Source of the DNA: Sporomusa sphaeroides DSM 2875
GTDB lineage: Bacteria > Bacillota > Negativicutes > Sporomusales > Sporomusaceae
Length of the DNA stretch: 64,000 bases
Assembly (NCBI RefSeq): GCF_001941975.2
Contig: NZ_CP146991.1
Location: forward strand, 3,531,001-3,595,000
Reading direction: 5' to 3'
Shown: piece after piece, positions 1-8,342 of the stretch
How the letters are laid out: every line of letters starts with the position of its first letter
How positions within the stretch are numbered: position 1 is the stretch's first letter
Position numbers and translations under genes: made by a program
The notes under the pieces: model-generated
Database searches by the model: none
Seen by the model: the letters and a program-made list of their open reading frames with translations, nothing else
Told to the model about the DNA's origin: nothing

Positions 1-2087
1 CGTTCCGGGACGGTAAAGATACCTGTCAGCCGGGCCACTGTCCGGCGCCAACCGGTTGCAGGAACTTGTTGATTGAGCCGTTTGCGGCGGATAACGGTCA
101 TAATACCGGTATGGTCCAGTCCCAGGAACAGGATGGTGGCAATAATGGCCGTCATCCCGGCCAGAATGCTTTTTACTTCGGTAAGCACCTGGTACAACTC
201 ACCGCGCGGGTCGGGCTCGATGATTCCTAACGCCGTCGAATACAGGGAGGCATTGTTGTGGCCTGCCTGCTTGTGCACAACCGGTGCCACAGCATTAATG
301 TCAATATGGCCGGTAGTTAGAATCTGAATACGGGCGCCGGGAATTACCTGTCCGGCAATAAATTTATCCAGGATATTAATGGAATGGCTGATTTCCTCAT
401 CTTTAAGGTCTGGAACGGCACTGGCCAGATAGGCAATTTGGGCGGCAATCACCGGCACATCAATTTGCTGCAATTGTCCCAGATGGCTATTGGCGCTGGC
501 AAGGCTGGTTCTGGCCCCGTTAACGTCAAAGGCTTTCAGCGTATTGAGGCTGGTTTGACCATTAACAGCAATATTATCAAGAACAGATTTGGCGCGGCGG
601 GCATTGTCCGCCACACTGTCAAGCTGAGCTAGATTTGTGCTCAGTGTAATGAGATTTTGCTGCGCGCCGCTGACATTGTTGACCGTTTTATCCACATCGC
701 CATTGACCAACCGGACTACCTGCAGCGTATTGACCAAACTGCCTAACGTGTTGGACGAATTGTCAAGCTGGCTGCGAATATTGCTGGTATCAATACCGGC
801 AAGCGCGCTCGTGGCCGTCTGAATCGTGCCGCCGGCTGCCTGCAGGCCGGATAAGGTTTGTTCTAGAGCGTTAATCCCGCTGTCATAGTGTTCCAGAGTC
901 CCCAGGGCAATACCACTCATACTCTTAGCATCTTGCGCAAAGCCGGGAATTTGTCCGACCAGTTTGCCTGTTTCACCAAGCGCCTGGCCCAGCTCCTGGC
1001 GCGGATTCTTGTAGACGGCAGTCGCCGTTTGTCCGCTTACCATATTGTTCTCCAGCTTATAGCCCTGGATGCTGCCTGACGGATTAGCCAGCCAGGAAGC
1101 GTCCCCCTCGGTTATGCGGCCTTCCACTTTGCCGCCTGTGTCTGCTGCCGTAATCTCGGCCACAACATTTCCTTTGGCAGGCGTGCTGCCGGCCTGTGGC
1201 GGTTCGGCTGCAGTCCCCTGAAAGACAACAATATCCCCTTTGCCCAGTTCGGTACCGGCAGCCGGGGTAATGGTAATTTTCGACCCATAGGCCTGCAGGA
1301 AGCGTTTAAGCTCCAGCATGGTGCTCACCATGTACGTCATATCGTCATTGTTGCCGTCAACAGATACGTTCTGCGCATACGCTAGCTGCAGTTCCTGTTG
1401 TATCGCCCCGGCAATGCTTTCTCCCAGACGCAGCGGGTTGGCAGGTTCACTGCCTACCGGAAAGCTAATTTCAATTACCTGATAATCTGCCAGCAGCGAC
1501 TTAATCGCGGTATTGACAGCCGCCGATTTATCAAGCGAGTTTAAAATAACCCCGACAGAGGAGCCGTCGCGAAAGGTGAAGCGAACGCCGTCCATCTGTG
1601 AGATTTTATCTAAAAGCATATTTCTCGCTCCCTCCGGCACACCACGCACAGTCAGGCGCGGGTCAGTCATCACCCCGACACTTGCACCGCCGGGAATGCC
1701 GCCAAAGGTTTTCGACAGTTCCTCATATACGGTTTTGGTTTTAAAGGTCTCAGGCAAAGCAATGAAGAAGGGGGTCTTACCGGTAATGGTTGGTCCTTCT
1801 TTGATTTTGCCGCCTGGGAATACTTCATTGACAATCTTGGCAATATGAACAGCCGCATCCTCGCGGTTTTCTTCTCTGATCTGAAGTAATATGTCATATT
1901 CCCCATAGTCGCCCACAAGGCTGGCCAGGGTTTTCGAAAAGTACGTGTTGGCAGCCATGGAGACCGAACTGGCTAACAGGGTACCGATGAGTACACTGAT
2001 AACAAGCAGTATCAGAATATCGCGCACTATAGAATCCTTGAAGATACTTTTAAAAAATTTAAGGTTTTTTATACCTGATGTCAGCAT
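1..2087 (-). CDS. Large membrane protein with long extracytoplasmic helical domain (3' end cut by window edge)
   Basis: About 695 codons are visible and the frame stays open to base 1, so the C-terminus lies outside the window. Residues about 22-46 form a hydrophobic helix. A long domain follows that should lie outside the inner membrane; it has mixed alpha/beta sequence and then an Asn/Gln/Ala/Ser/Leu-rich helical, coiled-coil-like stretch (about residues 380-590). A second hydrophobic helix starts near residue 650, followed by a basic RRKR segment. This topology recalls YhgE/Pip or permease-like proteins, but I do not recognise the family with certainty. I chose the ATG at 2087 because GAGGTGA stands 8 bases upstream; an in-frame ATG at 2117 has no ribosome site. 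It is the last visible gene of the outer-membrane cluster, so an envelope export or lipid role is possible but unproven. Confidence 0.6.
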   Translation of the reverse strand, partial: MLTSGIKNLKFFKSIFKDSIVRDILILLVISVLIGTLLASSVSMAANTYFSKTLASLVGDYGEYDILLQIREENREDAAVHIAKIVNEVFPGGKIKEGPTITGKTPFFIALPETFKTKTVYEELSKTFGGIPGGASVGVMTDPRLTVRGVPEGARNMLLDKISQMDGVRFTFRDGSSVGVILNSLDKSAAVNTAIKSLLADYQVIEISFPVGSEPANPLRLGESIAGAIQQELQLAYAQNVSVDGNNDDMTYMVSTMLELKRFLQAYGSKITITPAAGTELGKGDIVVFQGTAAEPPQAGSTPAKGNVVAEITAADTGGKVEGRITEGDASWLANPSGSIQGYKLENNMVSGQTATAVYKNPRQELGQALGETGKLVGQIPGFAQDAKSMSGIALGTLEHYDSGINALEQTLSGLQAAGGTIQTATSALAGIDTSNIRSQLDNSSNTLGSLVNTLQVVRLVNGDVDKTVNNVSGAQQNLITLSTNLAQLDSVADNARRAKSVLDNIAVNGQTSLNTLKAFDVNGARTSLASANSHLGQLQQIDVPVIAAQIAYLASAVPDLKDEEISHSINILDKFIAGQVIPGARIQILTTGHIDINAVAPVVHKQAGHNNASLYSTALGIIEPDPRGELYQVLTEVKSILAGMTAIIATILFLGLDHTGIMTVIRRKRLNQQVPATGWRRTVARLTGIFTVPE

Positions 2088-2214
2088 CCCTTCAGTCACC
2101 TCACTCCCGGAGTCCATTATAGCACGTATATCATTTTATTGTCCATAAGTATATCAAAAAATCAATTTTTGTATATATTGTAAAAGTGCAAAAAAATAAG
2201 AGGGGGTTACCCTC

Positions 2215-3087
2215 CTATAGTTTCCCGGCAGGCGGCGGCGTTTTCCAGCGGTTATGCAGCCAAAACCATTCCTGCGGGTATTGTCTGATATGATTTTCAA
2301 TAATTTGGGTCAAATTCTGGGTTGTCACCAGAATATCGTGGTCACGGTCAGCGGTTTTTTCCGCCATCACCGGCGGGTGAATAATAGCCGTGTGGGTGCC
2401 GTCCGGATTGGTGGTAATAAATGCCGGCACAATCGGCGCATGATTCAGGCGTCCCAAAGCGGCAGCTCCCTGCGGCGTAGAAGCCGGCCGGGAAAAGAAT
2501 TCAACAAATACACCATGTCTGCGATTATCCTGATCCATCAGGAGGCCGATAATTTTGCCGCCGCAAAGCAGCTTAACCATTTCCCTGACCCCGGTTTTAT
2601 AGGTAACATGCATACCGGCTTTTGTCCGGTATTCATTAATAAATTTGTCCATGGCATGGCTTGTTTGACGCTGTACGACAGCCACCAGGGGAAAGCCATG
2701 CATGGCAAGAGCGGCACCTAAGAGCTCCCAATTGCCGCTATGGGCGGTGGCCAGTACTGCGCCGCGTCCCAGCTTCAGGGCATCTTCCAGATGCTCCTGG
2801 CCTGTCAGTTTAACATAATTTCCAATATTTTCAGGGGTAAGCCGGGGCATGTGGAGCACTTCCATGAACATAGGGCCAAAGCGTACGGCACTGGCCTTGG
2901 CCAGCAAGCTGGCCCGGTCTTCATCAACCCCCAGGCTGCGCTTAATATTAGCTGTTGCCATCTTCTTTCTTTTAGCCGGAACCAGCGGCCAGCACAGCCG
3001 CCCGATCAGAGTTCCCAGGCCGCGCCTGATGCCGGCCGGCAAACAGCACACGATGCGGCTTATGCATTTTACTAAATAATATTGCAT
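2215..3087 (-). CDS. LpxL/HtrB-type lysophospholipid (lipid A) acyltransferase
   Basis: This 290-residue protein belongs to the LpxL/LpxM/HtrB family, which adds secondary acyl chains to the lipid A precursor on the inner face of the cytoplasmic membrane. The catalytic HX4E pair is visible as HSGNWE (His116, Glu121), and the N-terminus carries a short hydrophobic, basic anchor (LVKCISRIVCCLPAGIRRG). The length is near that of E. coli LpxL (about 306). AGGAG stands 9 bases before the ATG. It lies just downstream of a small outer-membrane protein gene and close to lpxD. Which acyl chain and acceptor it uses cannot be read from the sequence, so I give no symbol. Confidence 0.88.
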   Translation of the reverse strand: MQYYLVKCISRIVCCLPAGIRRGLGTLIGRLCWPLVPAKRKKMATANIKRSLGVDEDRASLLAKASAVRFGPMFMEVLHMPRLTPENIGNYVKLTGQEHLEDALKLGRGAVLATAHSGNWELLGAALAMHGFPLVAVVQRQTSHAMDKFINEYRTKAGMHVTYKTGVREMVKLLCGGKIIGLLMDQDNRRHGVFVEFFSRPASTPQGAAALGRLNHAPIVPAFITTNPDGTHTAIIHPPVMAEKTADRDHDILVTTQNLTQIIENHIRQYPQEWFWLHNRWKTPPPAGKL

Positions 3088-3098
3088 CGGCGCTGCTC

Positions 3099-3731
3099 CT
3101 AGTAGGTGTAGCTTAAGCCAATGTAGGTTTCGCTGTGGCGCCAGCCGGCATCGATTTTCAGACCGGGAACAATGGCCATCCGTGCACCATAGTTCATGCG
3201 GTCACCATCCCACTCGGCAATCAGGGTCGTAGCCGGAAAGATGTTGTTGCCTGTAACCGCACCGATCGGGCTGATGGTCTTTTCAATAGCGGCAAATACG
3301 CCGTCATAGCGTCCGTCACCAACACCTGCATGAAGCCGGAAGCCAAAAGGCAGGGCTTTGCTGGCCGCAGCATAGTGAGTGCGTTTAGCATCATTGCCGA
3401 TATCTTCCACACCGACAGCCAGGCCGGGAGTCAGTACCGTCTCAGATAACAGACTGTACTTGAAATTAACCAGCGTCTCGTTATCTTTGCTCACATCACT
3501 GTCATAACGGAAGCCGGCCACACCCAGTTCCAGATTTTTTGCCAGATTGAGGTTAAGGGCGCCAACGCCGCCTTCTTTTAAATGATAATAGCCAAGTGAA
3601 AACTGTCCCTCTTGCAGAACATCGGCGGTCGGAGTGTTGATCAGGCCTGTTGAACCGTTAACGGATGGTGCGGCATATGCAGGAGCTGCGGCCAATAGTA
3701 CAACAGCCGCTGCGAGAATAGTTTTTTTCAT
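3099..3731 (-). CDS. Small YjbH-like outer-membrane beta-barrel protein
   Basis: The 210-residue product has a clear Sec signal peptide (MKKTILAAAVVLLAAAPAYA, cleaved near residue 20). The mature part begins with GSTGLINTPTADVLQEG, the motif at the front of YjbH-type outer-membrane proteins. The rest alternates polar and hydrophobic residues in short strands separated by turns, and the chain ends in an aromatic residue (YTY), as BamA-dependent barrels do. It is much shorter than E. coli YjbH (about 700 residues), so a single small barrel is likely. A strong AAGGAGAAAA site precedes the ATG. The function is unknown; its position between lpxD and an LpxL-type gene suggests an envelope role. Confidence 0.72.
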   Translation of the reverse strand: MKKTILAAAVVLLAAAPAYAAPSVNGSTGLINTPTADVLQEGQFSLGYYHLKEGGVGALNLNLAKNLELGVAGFRYDSDVSKDNETLVNFKYSLLSETVLTPGLAVGVEDIGNDAKRTHYAAASKALPFGFRLHAGVGDGRYDGVFAAIEKTISPIGAVTGNNIFPATTLIAEWDGDRMNYGARMAIVPGLKIDAGWRHSETYIGLSYTY

Positions 3732-3849
3732 GATTTTTCTCCTTACTTTTCCTTGTATAATGAATAATGGGCTACAAATATATAATAATTCCCCGCCCTG
3801 AACAAAAATCCTGCTAAAGCCCTTGCACCAATTTGTGGGCAGATGCCAT

Positions 3850-3885
3850 AAGATAACGAGGTATCTTGCGATACCTCGTTATCTT
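3850..3885 (-). terminator. Stem-loop at the 3' end of lpxD
   Basis: A perfect 16-bp inverted repeat (3850-3865 with 3870-3885) and a 4-base loop overlap the lpxD stop codon. There is no clear T-run on the minus-strand side, so it may act as an RNA 3' end or processing stem, or as a weak terminator before the barrel-protein gene. Confidence 0.5.
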
Positions 3886-4903
3886 ATTTCTTTTCTATAT
3901 CAGCCAGCCGCTGCTCAAGCTCACGGATTTTTTTGATGAGGTCAGGCAGCCTGCCGATAGCGGCTTCAGAACGCAGCCATTCTTTATGAGGACGGGCAGG
4001 AAAACCGGCATAAAAGGAGTTGGCGGGGATGTCGTTAATGGGTGCCGACCTGGCGGCAAACACGCAGTTGTCACCGATGGTCAAATGCCCGGCACTGCCT
4101 GCCTGGCCGGCAAAGGTTACATTATTGCCGATTTTGGCACTGCCGGCAATACCGGTCTGCGCTACAAAGAAGCAATTTTCGCCAACAACCACATTGTGTG
4201 CCAGGTGCACTAGATTGTCGATTTTGGTGCCTTGCTTGACAATCGTACTGCCGGTAGTAGCCCGGTCCAGACAGGTATTGGCACCGATTTCGACGTCATT
4301 TTCAATAATGACATTGCCCACCTGCGGTACTTTTTGGTGTCTGCCGTCAATGGTAACAAAACCAAAACCGTCACTGCCAATTACCGCACCGCTCTGAATA
4401 ATCACCCGGTCGCCGATATGACAGTTTTCTCTGACGGTAACATTGGGATAAATGAGTGAATGACTGCCGATAGTAGCTTCACGCCCAACATAGGTGTGCG
4501 GATAAATGATAGTATTATCACCGATTTCAGCATATTCATCAATGACAGCATGGGCCATAATGCTCACATTGGCACCCAGCCTTGCGGTAGCGCTTACCAC
4601 TGCTGCCGGGTGAATACCCGGCGGCACATCAGGCTTAGGGGTAAACAGGCTCAGCAGCGTGGTAAAGGCCATCCGGGGGTTAGCCACCCGGATGGCCGGT
4701 TTGGGAAAGGTTTCAATGGTATCAGGAATGATTACGGCAGCCGCCGCACATTTTCCTGCTTTGTCAAGGTGCGGCGGCACTGCAAAAGTAATATCACCCG
4801 GACCGGCGTCATCAATATTGGTGACGCCGGTAATTTCTATGCCGGCAGTATGGGTAGCCGTACCATGAATCAGGGCGGCAATCTCAACTAACGTCTTTTT
4901 CAC
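3884..4903 (-). CDS. lpxD: UDP-3-O-acylglucosamine N-acyltransferase LpxD
   Basis: LpxD transfers a 3-hydroxyacyl chain from acyl-ACP to the 2-amino group of UDP-3-O-acylglucosamine, the third step of lipid A synthesis in the cytoplasm. The 339-residue length is typical. An N-terminal uridine-binding domain (about 1-100) is followed by left-handed hexapeptide repeats (about 100-290) and a C-terminal helix (LPDLIKKIRELEQRLADIEKK). The expected catalytic histidine is in LAHNVV (His236, matching E. coli His239). The GTG start at 4903 has GGAGG 8 bases upstream. It follows three OmpH/Skp genes. lpxA, lpxB and lpxC are not in the window and must lie elsewhere. Confidence 0.96.
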   Translation of the reverse strand: MKKTLVEIAALIHGTATHTAGIEITGVTNIDDAGPGDITFAVPPHLDKAGKCAAAAVIIPDTIETFPKPAIRVANPRMAFTTLLSLFTPKPDVPPGIHPAAVVSATARLGANVSIMAHAVIDEYAEIGDNTIIYPHTYVGREATIGSHSLIYPNVTVRENCHIGDRVIIQSGAVIGSDGFGFVTIDGRHQKVPQVGNVIIENDVEIGANTCLDRATTGSTIVKQGTKIDNLVHLAHNVVVGENCFFVAQTGIAGSAKIGNNVTFAGQAGSAGHLTIGDNCVFAARSAPINDIPANSFYAGFPARPHKEWLRSEAAIGRLPDLIKKIRELEQRLADIEKK

Positions 4904-4919
4904 ACAAGCTGCCTCCCGC

Positions 4920-5342
4920 TTATTGCATTTTGCCGATTACAGCATCAGTGATATCGGTGCCGCCTTGCGCTACACTGTTTTTGTAGAGCACAACACTGAG
5001 CTTTTTCTCGGTGCTTACTTGCTCAACTGCCTGTTTGATGCTGGCGTCAATTTGGTTTTCCAGGTCTTGCTTTACCTTCAGGAAATCGCCATAAGCCGCT
5101 TCCTGACGTTTTTGGAATTCCTCGGCACTAAGGCCTGCTTTATCTTTTTCCAGTTGATCGCTCAATTCTTTGCCTTTGGTATTCAGCTGTTCTTGAAATT
5201 GTTTAATTTTCGGGCTGTCAGACATAACCTTGTTGACATCAAGAACGCCAATATTTCCCTGGCTGCTGCTGCAGCCGGCCAGTGCCAGAGCACCAACAAA
5301 GATGAGTACCAGTACTAATGCCATTTTAATCTGTTTGTTCAT
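4920..5342 (-). CDS. OmpH/Skp-family periplasmic chaperone, lipoprotein form (copy 1)
   Basis: The product is 140 residues. A signal peptide ends in the lipobox LALAGC, so the protein should be lipidated, unlike the soluble E. coli Skp. The mature part has the OmpH/Skp pattern: a short beta strand (IGVLDVNKVM), a charged coiled-coil hairpin (about residues 45-110), then a strand with VVLYKNSVAQGGTDITDAVI. Skp chaperones unfolded outer-membrane proteins between SecYEG and BamA. The ATG at 5342 was chosen because CCTAAGGAGG lies just upstream. It is the third of three tandem OmpH-type genes downstream of bamA. Confidence 0.87.
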   Translation of the reverse strand: MNKQIKMALVLVLIFVGALALAGCSSSQGNIGVLDVNKVMSDSPKIKQFQEQLNTKGKELSDQLEKDKAGLSAEEFQKRQEAAYGDFLKVKQDLENQIDASIKQAVEQVSTEKKLSVVLYKNSVAQGGTDITDAVIGKMQ

Positions 5343-5430
5343 CAGACAATCCTCCTTAGGAAGCTCTATGAGCACAAGCTCTCCCTGTGCTCATAGGCAT
5401 CTCATATTGCTCATAGTATATGCAGGCAAA

Positions 5431-6369
5431 TTATTTCTTAATCGCGTCAATCACGGCATCTGTCAGGTCTACCGCCCGAACATTGACCTGCTGTCCTGTC
5501 AGAACAGCCTCCAGGCCGCGTTCAACAGCTATTTTTGCCGTTTTATCCCGGATATCGTTCAGGATAAATTCTTCAAGAACCTTAATTTCCTGCTGTTTCA
5601 TGCCAAGCTGCTGCTGTAAGCTGCTGTCCGCGGCAGATGGCGCGGCTGCCGGCTGGGTCAGTTTTGCCGACAATTCAGCCGTTTGAGCCGACAGTTTATT
5701 ATCAAGCTCACGGTTAAGCTGGGCGGCATAAGCAGCCAGTTCCTGTTCCATAGCCGCTTTTTCCGGAGCCAGCGCCGCCTCCATTTGCTGAGCCATCTCC
5801 TGTTCTTTTGCCGACAGTTTAGCAGCCTGCTCCGCTTTTACGGCATTTATTTCCTGTTTAAGCGCAGTTGCCTGCTGTTCGTCCATACGCACAGTCTGCA
5901 ACTTTAGCTGCAGGTTAAAAAGCTGTGGCTGATATTGCTGGTTCAGTTCGCCGGCGTAAGCCTCAAGCTGTGCGGAAAGCTCCTGGCGCTTTTTCCCGGC
6001 CTGCTCCAGCAGCCGCGCCTGCAGCTCTTGCTGTTTTGCGGCAATTTTTACCTTGAATTCCTGCTCGACAGCTGATTGTATGCTGGCTGCCATATTGCCG
6101 GGTAAATTTATGGCCGCTTGTGACTGAGCAATACCTTTACCTGCCGTAGCAGCCAGCTGCTCTTTTATGGTGGCCGCCTGCTGTTTATTATTTTGCCATT
6201 CCTGGTATTTGGGATGAGACTGAACGGCTTTATCCACGCTGATAACACCCAGCTGCGGTGCTTCGGGCGGTTTGGTTTCAGGTGTTGAACGGGAGCAGCC
6301 TGCCAGCAGGACAGTGCTAAGCAGCAGAACTGCAAGAAACCTTACTGGTGTCAATTGAGAAGTAAACAC
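5431..6369 (-). CDS. OmpH/Skp-family lipoprotein with extended coiled coil (copy 2)
   Basis: This is about 312 residues, roughly twice the usual Skp length. A signal peptide ends in LLAGC, predicting a lipid-anchored cysteine, followed by a Pro-rich linker (TPETKPPEAPQ) and an OmpH-type strand (LGVISVDKAVQSHP). The middle, about residues 45-230, is almost entirely Ala/Gln/Glu/Lys/Leu coiled coil. The end matches the OmpH C-terminal strand (VERGLEAVLTGQ and AVDLTDAVIDAIKK). The GTG at 6369 has GAGGG 7 bases upstream; an overlapping TTG at 6372 is the alternative start. The long tentacle could reach across the periplasm, but this is inference. Confidence 0.8.
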   Translation of the reverse strand: MFTSQLTPVRFLAVLLLSTVLLAGCSRSTPETKPPEAPQLGVISVDKAVQSHPKYQEWQNNKQQAATIKEQLAATAGKGIAQSQAAINLPGNMAASIQSAVEQEFKVKIAAKQQELQARLLEQAGKKRQELSAQLEAYAGELNQQYQPQLFNLQLKLQTVRMDEQQATALKQEINAVKAEQAAKLSAKEQEMAQQMEAALAPEKAAMEQELAAYAAQLNRELDNKLSAQTAELSAKLTQPAAAPSAADSSLQQQLGMKQQEIKVLEEFILNDIRDKTAKIAVERGLEAVLTGQQVNVRAVDLTDAVIDAIKK

Positions 6370-6437
6370 CAAATCACCCTCTCTAGTTAAGGTTTGAGCC
6401 GAGCGCAGGCTAAAGCGGCTCGGCTCAATGATTGCAA

Positions 6438-6908
6438 TTATTTTCCGGTAAGTTTTTTCACAACATCGGCAGTCAGATCCTGACCACCATAAACTACATT
6501 ATTAACATCAAAGACCACGGCAACACCCTTCGCATCGGCAACCGATTTAATAGCGGCATCTATTTTGTCATGAATGGGCGCCAGCAGCTCTTGTTCCTTC
6601 AATTGAAGGCGTTGCATGGTTTGATTATAGTAATCTTGTTTTTCTTTAGCCGACATATTGGCTGTCTTGGCATCAAAGTCTTTTTGTGCTTGTGCTAGTT
6701 CAGCATCCAGGGTTTCTCTGGCTTGGGTCAGGTCAGGCAGCTGTTGCAGCACTAGCGCCCGGTTTACCTTGCCAATATTGGATGAGGTACCGGCCGAAGC
6801 AGCATAACCTGTAGCGCTTTGCGATATCGCCAGTCCAAATATTCCCAGTAGAAATACCGCCACTACAGCAACGGCAACCATTTTTGCAACCTTCTTATCT
6901 TTAAACAT
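6438..6908 (-). CDS. OmpH/Skp-family periplasmic chaperone (copy 3)
   Basis: The 156-residue protein begins with a basic stretch and one hydrophobic segment (about residues 10-30, VAVAVVAVFLLGIFGLAIS). It has no lipobox cysteine, so it is either a cleaved exported protein or N-terminally membrane-anchored. The OmpH pattern follows: IGKVNRALVLQQLPDL, a charged coiled coil containing SAKEKQDYYNQTMQRLQLKEQ, and the terminal strand VVFDVNNVVYGGQDLTADVV. It is the first of three OmpH-type genes in a row and lies closest to bamA, so a role in outer-membrane protein delivery is the natural reading. Confidence 0.85.
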   Translation of the reverse strand: MFKDKKVAKMVAVAVVAVFLLGIFGLAISQSATGYAASAGTSSNIGKVNRALVLQQLPDLTQARETLDAELAQAQKDFDAKTANMSAKEKQDYYNQTMQRLQLKEQELLAPIHDKIDAAIKSVADAKGVAVVFDVNNVVYGGQDLTADVVKKLTGK

Positions 6909-6993
6909 TCTTTACCCTTCTTTCCTGCCCTCTGGCAATAAAATTTCTCCTCTACCCTCCAATTATATCAGGAAGCACCTTATTCAGCAAGTC

Positions 6994-8274
6994 TTACAAA
7001 TTGGCGGTCAATCTCAGCCAATTCTCTTTTTCGGTGAAAACATACTCGGCACTGAGGAATTCATGCAGCTTATATCTGACCCCAACTTCATAGTAATCTA
7101 GCTTCGGCGTATCCTCAAGCCGGAGCATCCAGTCGCTGCCGATGTAGTGGTTAAGCCATAAGGTGCTATGGTGGTCTGAGACATTATATTTTAAACCGGC
7201 AAAAGTAGTTTCGGTAAATTTATGACCCCAGCCTGGCTCAAAGTCCCATTCCAGATTATCGGCAATAACTTTGATCTCCAAAAAGACTTCATCCCGGCTG
7301 CCTGTATATTTACCAAAATGTAATTTCGCGGAAGTAGTGTCGTCCTCGCGTCCCACATCCAGATTGCCTTCCAGCGTCAACCGGTATTTGTCAGTCTCGG
7401 CATTGAGAGTTACTTCGGTGACGACACCGGGCTCAACGACCGGCGTCAGAGTTATTCCATACCTGCTGACCAGCGATTGCTTGGCTGCCGCACTTTGCAC
7501 CACTCCGGCAAAATATTTTTGATGCCGTTCCACAAAGGCTACCGGTAAACCGCGCATCATACCCGCCGCTTCGCGGACAGCCGTACCGGCCTCGGCCAGC
7601 AGCAGGTTGGGGATAGTACGGGAGCGTAAGGAAAGCTGAACCGTATCAACAACCGGACCGCTGGGAATCAGTGATAGTTTGATGTGAGTCTCCTGCCCGG
7701 CAGTAATCTCCAGATTGCTGCGAAATTCCGGCAGCTGGTTTGCTAATAAATCGCGGATAACGACCTTGGATACTCCGCCTGCCCAGGCTACCGAGTCAAC
7801 CGGCAAGCCAATTAAGACATCGCCTACCTGCTCCTCCAGCTGCTCAATATCCCGGTTAATCAAGTTCATTACTTCCGGCGATAAACCGCCACTGTCAAGC
7901 TCAAGGGAAACGCTGCGCACCACCTCGCCCCAGGGTTCCAGCACCACTGCTATCCGGGTGGTAGTTCCCGGTGTAATGACCGCCTGTTCGACGCTGTAGC
8001 CGACAAGCACCCTGTCGAAAATCTCCCGGACAAGTTTTTCATAATTGGCCTGGTTTGTTTCCACATCGGCAACCGTTCGTCCGGCAAGCATTTCTTCCCC
8101 GACAGCCGTGATACTTGCCGTCATCCGTTTGGCAACCTTGTCCGGCGGCGGCTCAGCAGCCGTAATAGTCACCGCAATGTTATCCACCGTTGGGCCTGCG
8201 GCACTGCCGGTACCGGACCACAAGGCCAGCAGCAGGCCAAGCAGGCTGAGAACTATCAACCGGCGTGGATGCAT
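6994..8274 (-). CDS. Exported protein with three POTRA-like tandem repeats and a C-terminal barrel-like region (unrecognised family)
   Basis: This protein of about 426 residues has a signal peptide (MHPRRLIVLSLLGLLLALWSG). Three units of about 88 residues follow, each predicted beta-alpha-alpha-beta-beta. They start at TVDNIAVTI, VVRSVSLEL and VVDTVQLSL and share inner motifs GRTVADV, GLPVDSV and GLPVAFV. That topology is the one known for POTRA domains of Omp85 proteins. The last 130 residues alternate polar and aromatic residues, suggesting about 8-10 strands and an outer-membrane end (NWLRLTANL). The gene lies directly downstream of bamA and upstream of the OmpH genes, so a role in outer-membrane assembly is likely. 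I do not recognise the family. The start is unclear: the ATG at 8274 is 17 bases from a strong AGGAGG, and an ATT at 8283 is 8 bases from it. Confidence 0.78.
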   Translation of the reverse strand: MHPRRLIVLSLLGLLLALWSGTGSAAGPTVDNIAVTITAAEPPPDKVAKRMTASITAVGEEMLAGRTVADVETNQANYEKLVREIFDRVLVGYSVEQAVITPGTTTRIAVVLEPWGEVVRSVSLELDSGGLSPEVMNLINRDIEQLEEQVGDVLIGLPVDSVAWAGGVSKVVIRDLLANQLPEFRSNLEITAGQETHIKLSLIPSGPVVDTVQLSLRSRTIPNLLLAEAGTAVREAAGMMRGLPVAFVERHQKYFAGVVQSAAAKQSLVSRYGITLTPVVEPGVVTEVTLNAETDKYRLTLEGNLDVGREDDTTSAKLHFGKYTGSRDEVFLEIKVIADNLEWDFEPGWGHKFTETTFAGLKYNVSDHHSTLWLNHYIGSDWMLRLEDTPKLDYYEVGVRYKLHEFLSAEYVFTEKENWLRLTANL

Positions 8275-8342
8275 GATGCTAATGATGCACACCTCCTACT
8301 AAATGAGTCAGGCCGGCGGCCTGACTCATTAGTTACTGCTGT

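Noticed and set aside
1513-1848. 111-codon plus-strand frame near the left edge
   Set aside because: Antisense to the large membrane protein gene, which has a better start and a continuous 695-codon frame.
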